64,000 bases of DNA from an uncultured Campylobacter sp. (GTDB lineage Bacteria; Campylobacterota; Campylobacteria; Campylobacterales; Campylobacteraceae): the NCBI RefSeq assembly GCF_937981295.1, contig NZ_CALJPC010000095.1, positions 24,963 through 88,962 on the forward strand, in the 5' to 3' direction. A program made the translations under genes and the position numbers. Shown in pieces: positions 44,278-53,210 of this stretch. The notes under the pieces were generated by a model. It searched no databases. It was not told where the DNA came from and was given only the letters and a program-made list of their open reading frames with translations. Every line of letters starts with the position of its first letter. Positions within the stretch are counted from its first letter, which is position 1.

Positions 44278-44934
44278 ATGGAACTATTCGGCGGCGAAAA
44301 TTTAATCAGGCTTCTTGGCGGACTTGGGGTCACGCTGCAAATCGCGCTCATCTCGATCGCGGTTTCGCTCGTACTAGGCTTGGTACTTGGAATTTTAATG
44401 GCCTCTGGGCGTAGAGCTTTATACATCCCGCTTAAAATTTGCCTAGAGATCGTACGTATCATGCCGCCTATCGTTTGGCTATTCATCGTGTATTTCGGTG
44501 CGAGCAAGGCATTTGGCATCCACATCTCAAATATCGCGGCTTCGATCATCGTCTTTAGCGTCTGGGGTGTTTTTGAGATGATGGATCTAGTGCGTGGCGC
44601 CGTGCTTAGCATCCCTAAGCATCAGTTCGAAAGCGCCGAAGCGCTCGCATTTAGCAGATCTCAAATTTATCTCTACGTGATCCTGCCGCTTGCGATGAGG
44701 CGCCTGGTGCCCGCGACGATAAATTTATTCAGCAGGATGATAAAAACAACCTCGATCGCCGTGCTAATCGGCGTCATCGAGCTCGTCAAGGTCGGACAGC
44801 AGATCATCGAAGTAAATGTCTTCCGCGACAATTACGCGCCACTAATCATCTACGGAGCGATATTCTTCGTATATTTTTTGATCTGCTACCCTATCTCGGC
44901 GCTTTCGAAAAAATTAGAAAATAGGTGGAGCTGA
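44278..44934 (+). CDS. Polar amino-acid ABC transporter permease (second)
   Basis: The partner permease, 218 residues, same HisMQ family: IALISIAVSLVLGLVLGILM helix, LEIVRIMPPIVWLFIVYFGA, and EAA loop FESAEALAFSRSQIYLYVIL. Together with the first permease it forms the heterodimeric channel. Its stop overlaps the ATPase start (TGATG), so all three are co-translated. Confidence 0.88.
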   Translation: MELFGGENLIRLLGGLGVTLQIALISIAVSLVLGLVLGILMASGRRALYIPLKICLEIVRIMPPIVWLFIVYFGASKAFGIHISNIAASIIVFSVWGVFEMMDLVRGAVLSIPKHQFESAEALAFSRSQIYLYVILPLAMRRLVPATINLFSRMIKTTSIAVLIGVIELVKVGQQIIEVNVFRDNYAPLIIYGAIFFVYFLICYPISALSKKLENRWS

Positions 44935-45671
44935 TGGAAATTTTAAAAATCGATAAAATCAATAAATTTTACGGCAAGCTGCACGCGCTAAAGGACGTCA
45001 GCCTTAGCGTCGCGCAGGGCGAAGTCGTTGTGATCCTAGGTCCTAGCGGCTGCGGTAAAAGCACCCTACTTCGCACGATCAACGGCTTAGAGCCGGTACA
45101 AAGCGGAAATTTTATAATCGAAGGCGAACGGATCGATCAAAATTTCAAAGAGTGGCGCAGGATCAGACAAAAGATCGGCATGGTATTTCAAAGCTACGAG
45201 CTTTTCGATCATCTTAGCGTGCTACATAACATAATCCTGGGCCCGATGAAGGTGCAAAACGTCCCGAAAGAGGAGGCGATAGCTCTAGCTCGCGAATGGC
45301 TAAAGATCGTAGGTCTTGCGGATAAGGAAAACTCCTACCCCAAAGAGCTTAGCGGCGGGCAGAAACAGCGCATCGCAATCGTACGAAGCCTGGTGATGAA
45401 GCCCAAGATCATGCTTTTTGACGAGGTTACCGCAGCTCTTGATCCCGAGATCGTGCGCGAGGTGCTCGACGTAATGCTAAATCTTGCCAAAGAGGGGCAG
45501 ACGATGCTAATCGTAACGCACGAGATGGGCTTTGCGCGCGCCGTAGCCGATCGCATAGTTTTTATGGACGAGGGAAGCGTCGTCGAGATTAACGAGCCGG
45601 AGGCGTTCTTTACCGCTCCGAAGAGCGAGCGTGCGAAGAAATTTCTAAATATGTTCGAATTTAAAAAATAA
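44934..45671 (+). CDS. Polar amino-acid ABC transporter ATP-binding subunit
   Basis: The ATPase that powers the importer. The 245-residue protein has Walker A GPSGCGKST (36-44), signature LSGGQKQR, Walker B IMLFDEVTAALDPE and the switch histidine in IVTHEMG. The start is the ATG with GGTGGAG upstream; an in-frame GTG would add three residues. It lies between the permeases and the binding protein, forming a complete operon. Confidence 0.92.
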   Translation: MEILKIDKINKFYGKLHALKDVSLSVAQGEVVVILGPSGCGKSTLLRTINGLEPVQSGNFIIEGERIDQNFKEWRRIRQKIGMVFQSYELFDHLSVLHNIILGPMKVQNVPKEEAIALAREWLKIVGLADKENSYPKELSGGQKQRIAIVRSLVMKPKIMLFDEVTAALDPEIVREVLDVMLNLAKEGQTMLIVTHEMGFARAVADRIVFMDEGSVVEINEPEAFFTAPKSERAKKFLNMFEFKK

Positions 45672-45691
45672 ATTTTAATAAAGGAGAAAAG

Positions 45692-46552
45692 ATGAAAAAA
45701 ACGCTAAGCACGCTTTTTATCTTAGTTGCGTTATTTTTCGCAGGTTGCAACGACGAGGGCAAAGGCTCCTCAAATTCCGCACAAGGTTCCGCCGCTCCGC
45801 AAAGCTATATAGACGGAGTTAAAAAACGCGGTGTAGTGAGGATCGCCGTTTTCGGCGATAAGCCGCCGTTTGGCTACATTGACGAGACGGGCAAAAACGC
45901 GGGATATGATGTGTATTTTGCAAAACGCATCGCAAAGGAGCTCTTAGGTGATGAGAGCAAGGTGCAGTTCGTGCTCGTAGAGGCGGCTAATCGCGCGGAA
46001 TTTTTAGCGTCGGATAAGGTCGATATCACGCTTGCAAATTTTACCGTCACGCCGGAGCGCAAAGAGGTCGTGGATTTCGCGCTGCCGTATATGAAGGTAG
46101 CTCTCGGCGTCGCGAGCCCGAATGGCGATATCACCGACGTTTCGCAGCTTAAGGACAAAACGCTTTTAATCAACAAAGGCACGACCGCAGATCTGTATTT
46201 TACGAAAAACCATCCCGAGATCAAGCTTTTAAAATTTGACCAAAATACTGAGACTTTCGGTGCGATGCTGGACGGCAGAGGCGATGCGATCGCGCATGAT
46301 AATACGCTTTTGTTTGCGTGGACGAAGTCAAACCCTGGCTTTAAGGTAGGCATCCGCTCGCTCGGCGATCAGGACGTCATCGCGCCTGCGGTCAAAAAGG
46401 GCAACGATGAGCTTCGCAAGTGGCTTGACGATCTAATCGTAAAGCTCGCGGACGAGAAATTTTTCCACGCCGACTACGACGCGACGCTAGCGCCGGTATA
46501 CGGCGACGACATCAAGGCTGATGACGTCGTAATCGAGGGCGGGAAGCTATAA
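45692..46552 (+). CDS. cjaA: CjaA-like cysteine-binding lipoprotein
   Basis: The solute-binding protein of the importer, anchored by lipid at C19 (lipobox FAGC). The 286-residue sequence closely follows C. jejuni CjaA as I recall it: RIAVFGDKPPFGYIDETGKN, VQFVLVEAANRAEFLASDKV, LANFTVTPERKEVVDFALPY, LINKGTTADLYFTKNHPE and the C-terminal IKADDVVIEGGKL. CjaA was crystallised with cysteine bound and is an immunodominant antigen. Cysteine is therefore the likely substrate. AAAGGAG precedes the start. Confidence 0.88.
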   Translation: MKKTLSTLFILVALFFAGCNDEGKGSSNSAQGSAAPQSYIDGVKKRGVVRIAVFGDKPPFGYIDETGKNAGYDVYFAKRIAKELLGDESKVQFVLVEAANRAEFLASDKVDITLANFTVTPERKEVVDFALPYMKVALGVASPNGDITDVSQLKDKTLLINKGTTADLYFTKNHPEIKLLKFDQNTETFGAMLDGRGDAIAHDNTLLFAWTKSNPGFKVGIRSLGDQDVIAPAVKKGNDELRKWLDDLIVKLADEKFFHADYDATLAPVYGDDIKADDVVIEGGKL

Positions 46553-46575
46553 ATTTAGATTTGCCGTCTAGTTTA

Positions 46576-46595
46576 GCAGGGCAATTGAGCCCTGC
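46576..46595 (+). terminator. Hairpin after the importer operon
   Basis: A 7-bp stem GCAGGGC/GCCCTGC with a 6-base loop, 24 bases after the cjaA stop; no T run follows, so its function as terminator is uncertain. Confidence 0.4.
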
Positions 46596-46841
46596 GACCT
46601 TGCAGTGACGAGCCCGCCGTAACTTTACCGAAACGGCGGCTGTAAACGCCCATAGGCGGCGAGCGCTTCTATAAGCTAGCTAAATTTATCGATCTAGCGG
46701 CAAAGTTTTGCTTCCGCACGGCGAATTGCCGCCGAGTAAATTTAGCCGAGCCAAAACGCAGCCTAGCGCGGGTCGTCGCGGCAAATTTTAAGTCGCACGC
46801 GGCGGCGTAAAATTTCAAGCGACAGTAGAATTCTAATACAA

Positions 46842-46879
46842 ACTGCTCGTGCGATAAAAATTTATATCGCACGAGCAGT
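46842..46879. repeat. Perfect 15-bp inverted repeat
   Basis: ACTGCTCGTGCGATA and its exact complement flank an 8-base AT loop, in the middle of the 560-base spacer between cjaA and the DUF3137 gene, far from both. It could terminate either convergent gene, be an operator, or belong to a small RNA. The rest of the spacer (46596-47154) shows no gene. Confidence 0.6.
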
Positions 46880-47154
46880 GATAAATCGCGAGCGACCGAT
46901 CGTTAAACCGAGCGAGAATTTATAAAATTTATCGACTCAAAACGACTTGTAAATTTCCACGCGGGCTAAATTTTCCGTACCGATTTAAGAGCCAAACGCA
47001 TAAGCCGCGCAACGCATCCATTTCCACGCCCAGCTACACAGCGCATCTGTGCCGCTAAGCCTACGATCCCGCGCGCTTTGTCTGCATATCTGTGTATCGC
47101 CAGAACCGTATGCAGCAACCGCCTCTACCATATTCCACTGCGCCGCCGCCCACC

Positions 47155-48540
47155 TCATTCGCTCCAAATTTTGCGGTTCAAATTTAGCTCGCTCACGATA
47201 TCAACAAGCGCGCCGATCTCATCTACGTAAAGCGCTATCGTGGCGTCCTGCTTTAGCGAGCAGTCGATTCTAGGCTCGAAATTATCGCGCCAGGTCTCGA
47301 TCGCCACGTAAATTTTATCCTCCCTTAGCACCGCGTTTATCTGCGAGCCCAGCCTTAGATAAACCTCCGTCAGTCGCTGCATCAAAAGCGGCGTAAGAGC
47401 GTATCTGGCACCCACCTGATCGGTCGTATAGACGTCAAAAAACTCCTCAAATTTCACATCGTCCATATTCGCTCGCTGCCCGTATCTGCGCAGATTTCGC
47501 GAGTTTTTGTGGCACACCCGCACCTCGCAGTTAAGCCTTTTGTGAAAGTCCGCGACGAAAAGCACTCCTTGAAATTTTACATCGGTGCGAGTGCCGTTTT
47601 TGGTGCGCACCTTTTCGGCGGCGTAAAAGTCGCTAAACCTCACTGGCACGCCCTGCACCTCCCCGCTCATCATATCCTCGCTCGATTGCTCGTTTATATA
47701 GCAGTCGTAAATTTCAAAAAACTCATCCGCTGTAAGCCCGCCGCTTTCGTCGTAGCTAAGCCCGAAGCTTTTTGCGATGCTCGCGACGATCCTGCTTTTA
47801 AAATTTGATCTGAAATTCCGTCTTTTGCTCGCCGTCAAAAGAGCGCCTACTATGCCATAAACGGAGATACCGAAAAATACGCCGACCGCCACTTCGCCCC
47901 AAAAGCGCGCCACTAGTGCGCCCACGCAGGTCCCTACGATAGCGGCGATGATGTTGGCCTTTTTCACCGCTTTTTTCAGCGCCGCGCGCTCATCCTCCAG
48001 GCTCTGCAGATCGGCTAGAAAGTTAAATTTTGACTGGGTCTCGCCGTCTTTCTCGCCCCTGCCTTCTCTTTCGGCAGCTTTGGGCTCAAACCTCTCGTAA
48101 ATAGCGCTCTCGCGGCTATCACTGCTTTCGTAGCTACCGCCCTCGCCCGCTTCAGCTTTTAATACCCGCCCCTCGTTTGTATCGGTACTTAAAATTTGCC
48201 CATCTTGCGCCGCGCCCTGCCCTAGCGCGCCTGTATTTTGCGTCGTATCAAAGCCACTAAATTTATCAAAATTTGCGCGCTGCGTGCCGCCGTTTTTGCC
48301 AAAACTTAGGCTGTAAAATAGGCGGTAGAGCAGCCCGTTTAAGAGGGGAAAGATTATGAAAAGCGCGATTATAAGCCAGTTTGTATCAAACGAGACGAGC
48401 TCTGCCCTGGTATTCAAAAACACGTAAAGTCCGAGTAGCAGCAGGGTTATCAAAAATGAGACGAGCTTACTAATGCGCGAGAGCTTTTCGCGCCGTTTTT
48501 CAAGCAGGTAAAGCTCCTCTAAATCGCCGTTTCTATCCAT
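47155..48540 (-). CDS. DUF3137 membrane protein
   Basis: A 461-residue protein with two N-terminal transmembrane helices (LVSFLITLLLLGLYVFL and WLIIALFIIFPLLNGLLY), a long low-complexity acidic linker (about 95-180), a second hydrophobic pair (IIAAIVGTCVGALVARFWG...), and a C-terminal DUF3137 domain (DVYTTDQVGARYALTPLLMQ). The start MDRNGDLEEL has AAGG upstream and is preferred to an ATG seven codons earlier. DUF3137 genes commonly accompany lemA; here the two are far apart. Function unknown. Confidence 0.75.
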   Translation of the reverse strand: MDRNGDLEELYLLEKRREKLSRISKLVSFLITLLLLGLYVFLNTRAELVSFDTNWLIIALFIIFPLLNGLLYRLFYSLSFGKNGGTQRANFDKFSGFDTTQNTGALGQGAAQDGQILSTDTNEGRVLKAEAGEGGSYESSDSRESAIYERFEPKAAEREGRGEKDGETQSKFNFLADLQSLEDERAALKKAVKKANIIAAIVGTCVGALVARFWGEVAVGVFFGISVYGIVGALLTASKRRNFRSNFKSRIVASIAKSFGLSYDESGGLTADEFFEIYDCYINEQSSEDMMSGEVQGVPVRFSDFYAAEKVRTKNGTRTDVKFQGVLFVADFHKRLNCEVRVCHKNSRNLRRYGQRANMDDVKFEEFFDVYTTDQVGARYALTPLLMQRLTEVYLRLGSQINAVLREDKIYVAIETWRDNFEPRIDCSLKQDATIALYVDEIGALVDIVSELNLNRKIWSE

Positions 48541-48739
48541 AATCCGCCTTCTGTAGCGCATTTAAGCGCCGGTTCATTTGTCGCGCAAATGTTTAAATTT
48601 AACCGCGCACCGCCGCCTGATCGCCGCTAAATTTAGCGCAAAACTCGCGCCCTGCCGCAAAATTTTAAAATTTACTGCGCCTGTCTTAGATTTAGCCGTT
48701 ATAAATTTTAAATTTCGTCCTTGCCGCGCCGCAGCTTGC

Positions 48740-49933
48740 TTAATGCGGACAAATCTTTAGCGCCCCTTTCAGCCGCCCTAGCCCATCTTTTAGCAGCGCC
48801 CTAGAGGTCGCGATATTTAGGCGCAAAAATTTCTCGCCGCCCTTGCCGTATTGCGCGCCGCAGGAGAGATACAGCCCCGTTTTTTCGCGGATGAAGCGCG
48901 CAAGCTCCGCGCTATCCTGCGTGTAAGCGCCCGCATCAAGCCACATCAGATAGGTCGCGTCTTGCGGCACGACATGCACCTGCGGAAGCTCACGCGCAAT
49001 AAATTCCGCCGCGAATTTACGATTTTCGCTGAGGTATTCGCGCAGCGCGTCCAACCACGGCGCACCCTTCGTAAATGCGGCGATCGCTCCTTGGACGCCA
49101 AAAAAATTCGGCTCGGCGATGTCGTCGGAATTTAGCGCCTTTGAAATTTTATGACGCAAGCGCTTATCTGCTGCAAAGACCGCCGCACTTTGCAGCCCCG
49201 CGATGTTAAACGCCTTGGTTGGCGCGATTATGGAGGCTGAAATTTTCTCGCACGTCTCGCTCGCGGCAGCAAATGGCGTGTAACGCACGCCGGGCTCAGT
49301 CAGATCGCAATGCACCTCATCGCTAAGCACCGTCACGCCGTGCTTTTCGCACAGCTCGCCGATACGGGTAAGATCGTCTCTGCTAAAGGTGCGGCCGACC
49401 GGATTGTGCGGATTGCAAAGGATAAAAAGCGTCGTCTGCGGATCGGCGAGCTTAGCCTGTAAATCCTCCCAATCAATGCTATAATCGCCGTTAGCGTAGG
49501 CAAGCTCGTTTTGCAACGGCACGCGGGCGGCGTTTTTGATGCAGTAGTAAAAGCAGTTATAAACCGGGCTCATCAGCAGCACGTTTTCGGCGGGCGAGGT
49601 GAGCTTGCGGATGATCGAATCGATCGCAGGCAGCGTGCCATTTGCATAGATCAACCACTCCTTTTGGATTTCATAATCGTGTCGCGCGAGCCACCAGCCT
49701 TGATACGCGCTGCGCCATTCATCATCCACAAGCGAATAGCCCAAAACCCGCTCATTTAGCCGCTTTTGCAGAGCCTCGATGATCTCGGGCGCTACGGCAA
49801 AGTCCATGTCCGCGACCCACATCGGAAGCTCATTCTCGCCTACGTCCCATTTAAGCGACTTCGTGCCGCGGCGGTTTGGCAGAGTGTCGAAGTCGTATTT
49901 CTCCTTGCCACTTATAAAATCAAAAAGTCCCAT
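48740..49933 (-). CDS. patB: PatB/MalY-type PLP C-S lyase or aminotransferase
   Basis: A fold-type I PLP enzyme of the MalY/PatB group, which cleaves cystathionine or cysteine (C-S lyase). The 397-residue protein has the PLP lysine K240 in IIAPTKAFNIAGLQ, the cofactor aspartate in VLSDEVHCDL, and the family opening FDTLPNRRGTKSLKW with WVADMDF. It overlaps nothing but is 1 base from the DUF3737 gene upstream, so the two form an operon. The nearby CjaA importer fits a cysteine metabolism theme. Exact reaction is not determined. Confidence 0.88.
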   Translation of the reverse strand: MGLFDFISGKEKYDFDTLPNRRGTKSLKWDVGENELPMWVADMDFAVAPEIIEALQKRLNERVLGYSLVDDEWRSAYQGWWLARHDYEIQKEWLIYANGTLPAIDSIIRKLTSPAENVLLMSPVYNCFYYCIKNAARVPLQNELAYANGDYSIDWEDLQAKLADPQTTLFILCNPHNPVGRTFSRDDLTRIGELCEKHGVTVLSDEVHCDLTEPGVRYTPFAAASETCEKISASIIAPTKAFNIAGLQSAAVFAADKRLRHKISKALNSDDIAEPNFFGVQGAIAAFTKGAPWLDALREYLSENRKFAAEFIARELPQVHVVPQDATYLMWLDAGAYTQDSAELARFIREKTGLYLSCGAQYGKGGEKFLRLNIATSRALLKDGLGRLKGALKICPH

Positions 49934-49934
49934 C

Positions 49935-50777
49935 TTACGCCCTTAATTCAGTAATAATTTCAGTTTTAGACGCGTCCGTTGCGCCGTCTAGGATCAGCTC
50001 GCCGATGCTTGCCGCGCGGATTAGCCCGCTGCTCGGATTTTTGACGCTATCGATCGCGCCTTTTACCTCGGCACGGACGTCGCTGTATTCAAACGCTAGC
50101 GTCGTATTTATAAGCTCGCAGTCTTGCAAGCGTAAATTTTGTATATAGCAAAAGCCCTGCAGGCTCTCGATCTTGCAGTTTCGTAGCGTTACGTTTTTGG
50201 AATTCCACCCGAAGTACTCGCCCGCGATAAAGCAGTCCTCGATAAGGATATTTTCGCAGTTCCAAAACGCGTCCTTGGAGAGGAGCTTGGAGTTTTTGAT
50301 CGTTACGTTTCTACAGCCGTCAAAGCAGTAATCTCCGAAGAGCGATAGATTTTCGATGCTTAAGCCTTCGCAATCAAGCCCGAAATACGCGCCCTTTGCG
50401 GTGACGTTTTTTAGCATGACGTCGCTGCAGTGCCACAAGGTCTCCTGCGCGTCGTGGAATTCCACGTTTTGAAGCGCGGCGTCTTTTACGCGGCGAAGCC
50501 CCTTGGGCGCGCCGTAGAGGCAGTCTTTTAGCACTACGCCGCGGCTATACCAGATCCCTGCGCGCGCGACCTCGTCGAATAAGCAGTCCTGCGCGCGGAT
50601 ATTTTCGGCGTACCAAAACGGATATTTCCACTCAAATTTACAGTTTTGCGCGACGATATTTGCGCTGTGTTTTAGCGGCGACTCGCCCTCGCCGAAGACG
50701 GAATTTTCGATCCGCAGATCCTTTGCGCCGAACAGCGCGCGCTCGCCGCTAAAGTGCTTTTGTTTTAATATTTGCAT
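49935..50777 (-). CDS. DUF3737 beta-helix protein
   Basis: A 280-residue protein of the DUF3737 family: repeated short strand units with aromatic and cysteine turns (CKFEWKYPFWYAENI, CLFDEVARAGIWYSRG, DAFWNCENILIEDCFI) forming a right-handed parallel beta-helix. The start MQILKQKHFSGE is preferred because AAGGAAAG precedes it. The association with a PatB/MalY lyase gene is recurrent in bacteria as far as I recall, but the role is unknown; a carbohydrate- or modification-type activity is only a guess from the fold. Confidence 0.82.
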   Translation of the reverse strand: MQILKQKHFSGERALFGAKDLRIENSVFGEGESPLKHSANIVAQNCKFEWKYPFWYAENIRAQDCLFDEVARAGIWYSRGVVLKDCLYGAPKGLRRVKDAALQNVEFHDAQETLWHCSDVMLKNVTAKGAYFGLDCEGLSIENLSLFGDYCFDGCRNVTIKNSKLLSKDAFWNCENILIEDCFIAGEYFGWNSKNVTLRNCKIESLQGFCYIQNLRLQDCELINTTLAFEYSDVRAEVKGAIDSVKNPSSGLIRAASIGELILDGATDASKTEIITELRA

Positions 50778-51201
50778 GGCTTTCCTTAGATTTAAAATTT
50801 GCTTCAGATTATACAAGGAATTTCAAAATTCCGCATAGATTAGGCGTATGAAACGCAAGCGAATTTTAAAAATTTTAAAATTTAAAGGCGGCGAGGGGCT
50901 AAATTTGATGTGCCTCGGTAGTGGTTACGAAACATATGCGGTGAATGCGCGGCAAATAGCCGCGCGCCTATAAGTCAATGGTGTACGTGCAAAATGCCCA
51001 TAAGCGCGTCAGGTAGCCACGGCTAGCCGCGTATTTACGCAGGCATCTGTATCTGCTCGCGACGCGTGTCGCTCGAAAGATACATAAAATTTATCGCGAG
51101 CGGCGCTTTAAAATTTATAAAATTTTCTCCGAGCAGCATGTAAATTTTAGCAGACGTCTCAAAGAAGCGTAAATTTTACCCCGCGCACAAACGGGGCGCG
51201 T
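50778..51201. other. Spacer without a supportable gene
   Basis: About 420 bases with no convincing gene; contains short GC-rich palindromic bits and AAATTT strings only. Confidence 0.5.
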
Positions 51202-51681
51202 CTAATGCTCGTGGTGATGCAAGTGAATATCTTCGCCGCGGTCTCGATCTGTAGCACGCTTTCGCAGATCAAAATACACAAAAAGCCCGCTAGGCTCGCC
51301 ATCCTCGTAAATTTCAAGTTTGTAGCGCATTACGGCGTGCGTGCATACTGCAACGTCAAGCGTCGCTTCATAGCCGTCTGCACTGCGCTTTAGCGGGAAT
51401 TCCGCATTGCCCATATTCATACTCACGCCCGAAATTTTAACGCTCGGATTTTTCAGCTCACGCGAAATTCCGCTTATTTTTAGCTCGTTTGCTCCCGCTT
51501 CGATCGGATGGCGCGCCACGCTAAAAAGCGCCTTCTGCCCGCCCGCGTTAGTCTCGCAGTCCTGTGCGGCTAGATTGCAGCCCAGACGCGTCCTTATGTC
51601 CTTAAATAATGCATCGCTCTCATCCGCGCTAAATCCTAAAGTAGCGGCGAAAATCAAGCTAAAACGTAGAGCCTTTATCAT
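51202..51681 (-). CDS. Periplasmic YtkA/FixH-like protein with His-rich tail
   Basis: A 159-residue exported protein: signal MIKALRFSLIFAATLGFSA, a small beta-sandwich domain (ISGVSMNMGNAEFPLKRSAD, GYEATLDVAVCTHAVMRYKL) resembling the YtkA/FixH group, and a C-terminal HLHHHEH tail. The MxMG-like motif and histidines suggest a metal-binding (copper or nickel) periplasmic role, which is inference. AAAGGA precedes the ATG. No metal-transport genes are adjacent. Confidence 0.55.
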   Translation of the reverse strand: MIKALRFSLIFAATLGFSADESDALFKDIRTRLGCNLAAQDCETNAGGQKALFSVARHPIEAGANELKISGISRELKNPSVKISGVSMNMGNAEFPLKRSADGYEATLDVAVCTHAVMRYKLEIYEDGEPSGLFVYFDLRKRATDRDRGEDIHLHHHEH

Positions 51682-51797
51682 TATGATCCTTTGTAAATGA
51701 AATTTGTGCGCAATTTTAGCAGAAAATTCCGCGCCTATTAAAAATATTTATTAAAATTTTAGCTAAAATAACGATATCTTCTACGAAAGGATGAAAA

Positions 51798-52160
51798 ATG
51801 GCTGAGTTTTTAATCAAAGACGCTAAGGACGGCTGCAAATTCGATCTACTCTATGACGGACACGTGCTATGTACTTCGGAGGTTTACACGAGCAAGGCCG
51901 CTTGCAAAAACGGTATCGAAAGCGTCGTAAAAAATGCCGCGCTAAATAAGATCGAGGATCAAATCGCAGGCGGCGAGAAGCTAAACAATCCGAAATTTGA
52001 GCTCTATACCGATAAAGCCGGCAAGGTTCGCTTCCGCCTAACGGCTAGCAACGGGCAGATCATCGCCGTTAGCAAGGATTTTGAAGCCAAAGCGGACGCC
52101 CTAAAAGTAATAGAGCTTATCGTAAAACAGGCCCCAAAAGCCAAGATCAAGGAGGCGTAA
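51798..52160 (+). CDS. DUF1508 (YegP-like) protein
   Basis: A 120-residue protein of two YegP/DUF1508-type repeats: FDLLYDGHVLCTSEVYTSKA with CKNGIESVVKNA, and FELYTDKAGKVRFRLTASNG with ALKVIELIVKQA. The family's function is unknown; small, cytoplasmic. GAAAGGATG precedes the ATG. Its stop abuts the start of the EF-hand gene, so the two form an operon. Confidence 0.85.
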   Translation: MAEFLIKDAKDGCKFDLLYDGHVLCTSEVYTSKAACKNGIESVVKNAALNKIEDQIAGGEKLNNPKFELYTDKAGKVRFRLTASNGQIIAVSKDFEAKADALKVIELIVKQAPKAKIKEA

Positions 52161-52607
52161 ATGGACATAAACGGACTTGTAAATATGGTCTCTGCGCTTA
52201 AAAGCGACGATAAAAATTTAAGAGAATTTCAAAGCGGTCCGGTCGCGTTTATCGAGAAATTTTTAGGCGTGGATCTGCCAGACGATCAGATAAATGCGAT
52301 AATTGCGGGCATCAGTTCAAATTTTTTAAGCAAAAACGAAAGCGGCGGATCTAGCTCGCTAGGCTCAATGCTGGGCGGACTTTTGGGCGGCGGCGAGGAC
52401 GTACAAGCAAACGCCGTCGATAGCAAAGGTGTGGATTTTAGCGCGCTGATCGGTAAAATCGCAAGCGCCAAGCTCGACCTAAACGGCGACGGCAAAGTCG
52501 ATATCAACGACGCAAGCAGCTTTTTGGGCGATCTTTTAGGAGGCGGCGCAAACGGCGAAGGTAAGGGGCTAAATTTAGGCAGCCTGCTAAAAACGTTTAA
52601 AATTTAA
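52161..52607 (+). CDS. Small EF-hand/dockerin-like calcium-binding protein
   Basis: A 148-residue protein with no signal peptide: a helical N-terminal half, a Gly/Ser-rich linker (SSSLGSMLGGLLGGGEDV), then a single EF-hand/dockerin-like loop DLNGDGKVDINDA (106-118) with D106, N108, D110 and D114 as likely ligands, and a glycine-rich tail. Calcium binding is likely from the loop; no partner cohesin is seen. The start follows the DUF1508 stop directly (TAAATG). Confidence 0.72.
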   Translation: MDINGLVNMVSALKSDDKNLREFQSGPVAFIEKFLGVDLPDDQINAIIAGISSNFLSKNESGGSSSLGSMLGGLLGGGEDVQANAVDSKGVDFSALIGKIASAKLDLNGDGKVDINDASSFLGDLLGGGANGEGKGLNLGSLLKTFKI

Positions 52608-53088
52608 ACGAGGCTAAATTTCAAACGCAGGCCGGATTTTGCGCGACGATGTTTAAATTTGCGCGCGCTATTTTAATCCGTGCCTGCACCGTTTAACGGT
52701 TTAAATTTATACTGCATTGCGCGCGCGATGCCTTGGACTTAGGCAAAACGAGCTTAAATTAGAACAAGACGGTGTTTAAATTTAAGCCGCTTCTTTGTAG
52801 CATTTTATTTATGCTGCCGCGACATAGCACTCTGCTCCACTCTTCTGATCGTCCATATTGAGCCAAAATAACCACAAACTGCTTTAAATTTTATCTTTGC
52901 TCTTTAACGTCCGCTTTAAATTTAGTCGCTCTTCGGCTCCGTTTCATTTCGCTACCCATTCAAATCTCCACGCAGTGCGTCAAAGCATATAGTCAAATTT
53001 CATCAAAATTTTAAAAACGGCTATAAATTAAGCGTGAAAGAGTTCGCCTAAAAAGGATATATTTTATTTCTATTTACTGTTTAGGTAG
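52608..53088. other. Spacer before the candidate sRNA
   Basis: About 480 bases without a gene. The T-rich right end (53060-53088) is the upstream part of the promoter described next. Confidence 0.5.
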
Positions 53089-53094
53089 TATAAT
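53089..53094 (+). promoter_or_regulatory. -10 of the candidate sRNA
   Basis: TATAAT preceded by a T-rich stretch (ATTTTATTTCTATTTACTG), the periodic upstream pattern typical of Campylobacter sigma70 promoters. Confidence 0.6.
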
Positions 53095-53100
53095 CGTCTT

Positions 53101-53163
53101 TGTCCGACAAGATAAAACCTCCTTTTTGTATGAAGCCCGAGTTTAAAAGCTCGGGCTTTTTTT
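53101..53163 (+). ncRNA. Candidate small RNA with anti-Shine-Dalgarno segment and terminator
   Basis: About 63 bases between a consensus -10 and a textbook terminator (stem AAGCCCGAG/CTCGGGCTT, 8-base loop, then seven T). There is no start codon with a ribosome site and no frame worth calling. The single-stranded part carries ACCTCCTTTTTG, a perfect complement to strong ribosome-binding sites such as AAGGAGGT. This arrangement suits a trans-acting sRNA that masks ribosome sites. Alternatively it is a short attenuator-like leader. moaC has its own -10 just downstream, which favours a separate transcript. Confidence 0.5.
53133..53163 (+). terminator. Strong rho-independent terminator
   Basis: A 9-bp G+C-rich stem (AAGCCCGAG/CTCGGGCTT) and seven T, ending the candidate sRNA just before the moaC promoter. 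Confidence 0.85.
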
Positions 53164-53179
53164 ATGCCCGAAATTCTGC

Positions 53180-53185
53180 TATAAT
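53180..53185 (+). promoter_or_regulatory. -10 of moaC
   Basis: TATAAT with TGC in front (extended -10-like), 26 bases before the moaC ATG. Confidence 0.65.
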
Positions 53186-53210
53186 CCCGCCAAAAAATGC
53201 AAGGAATTTT

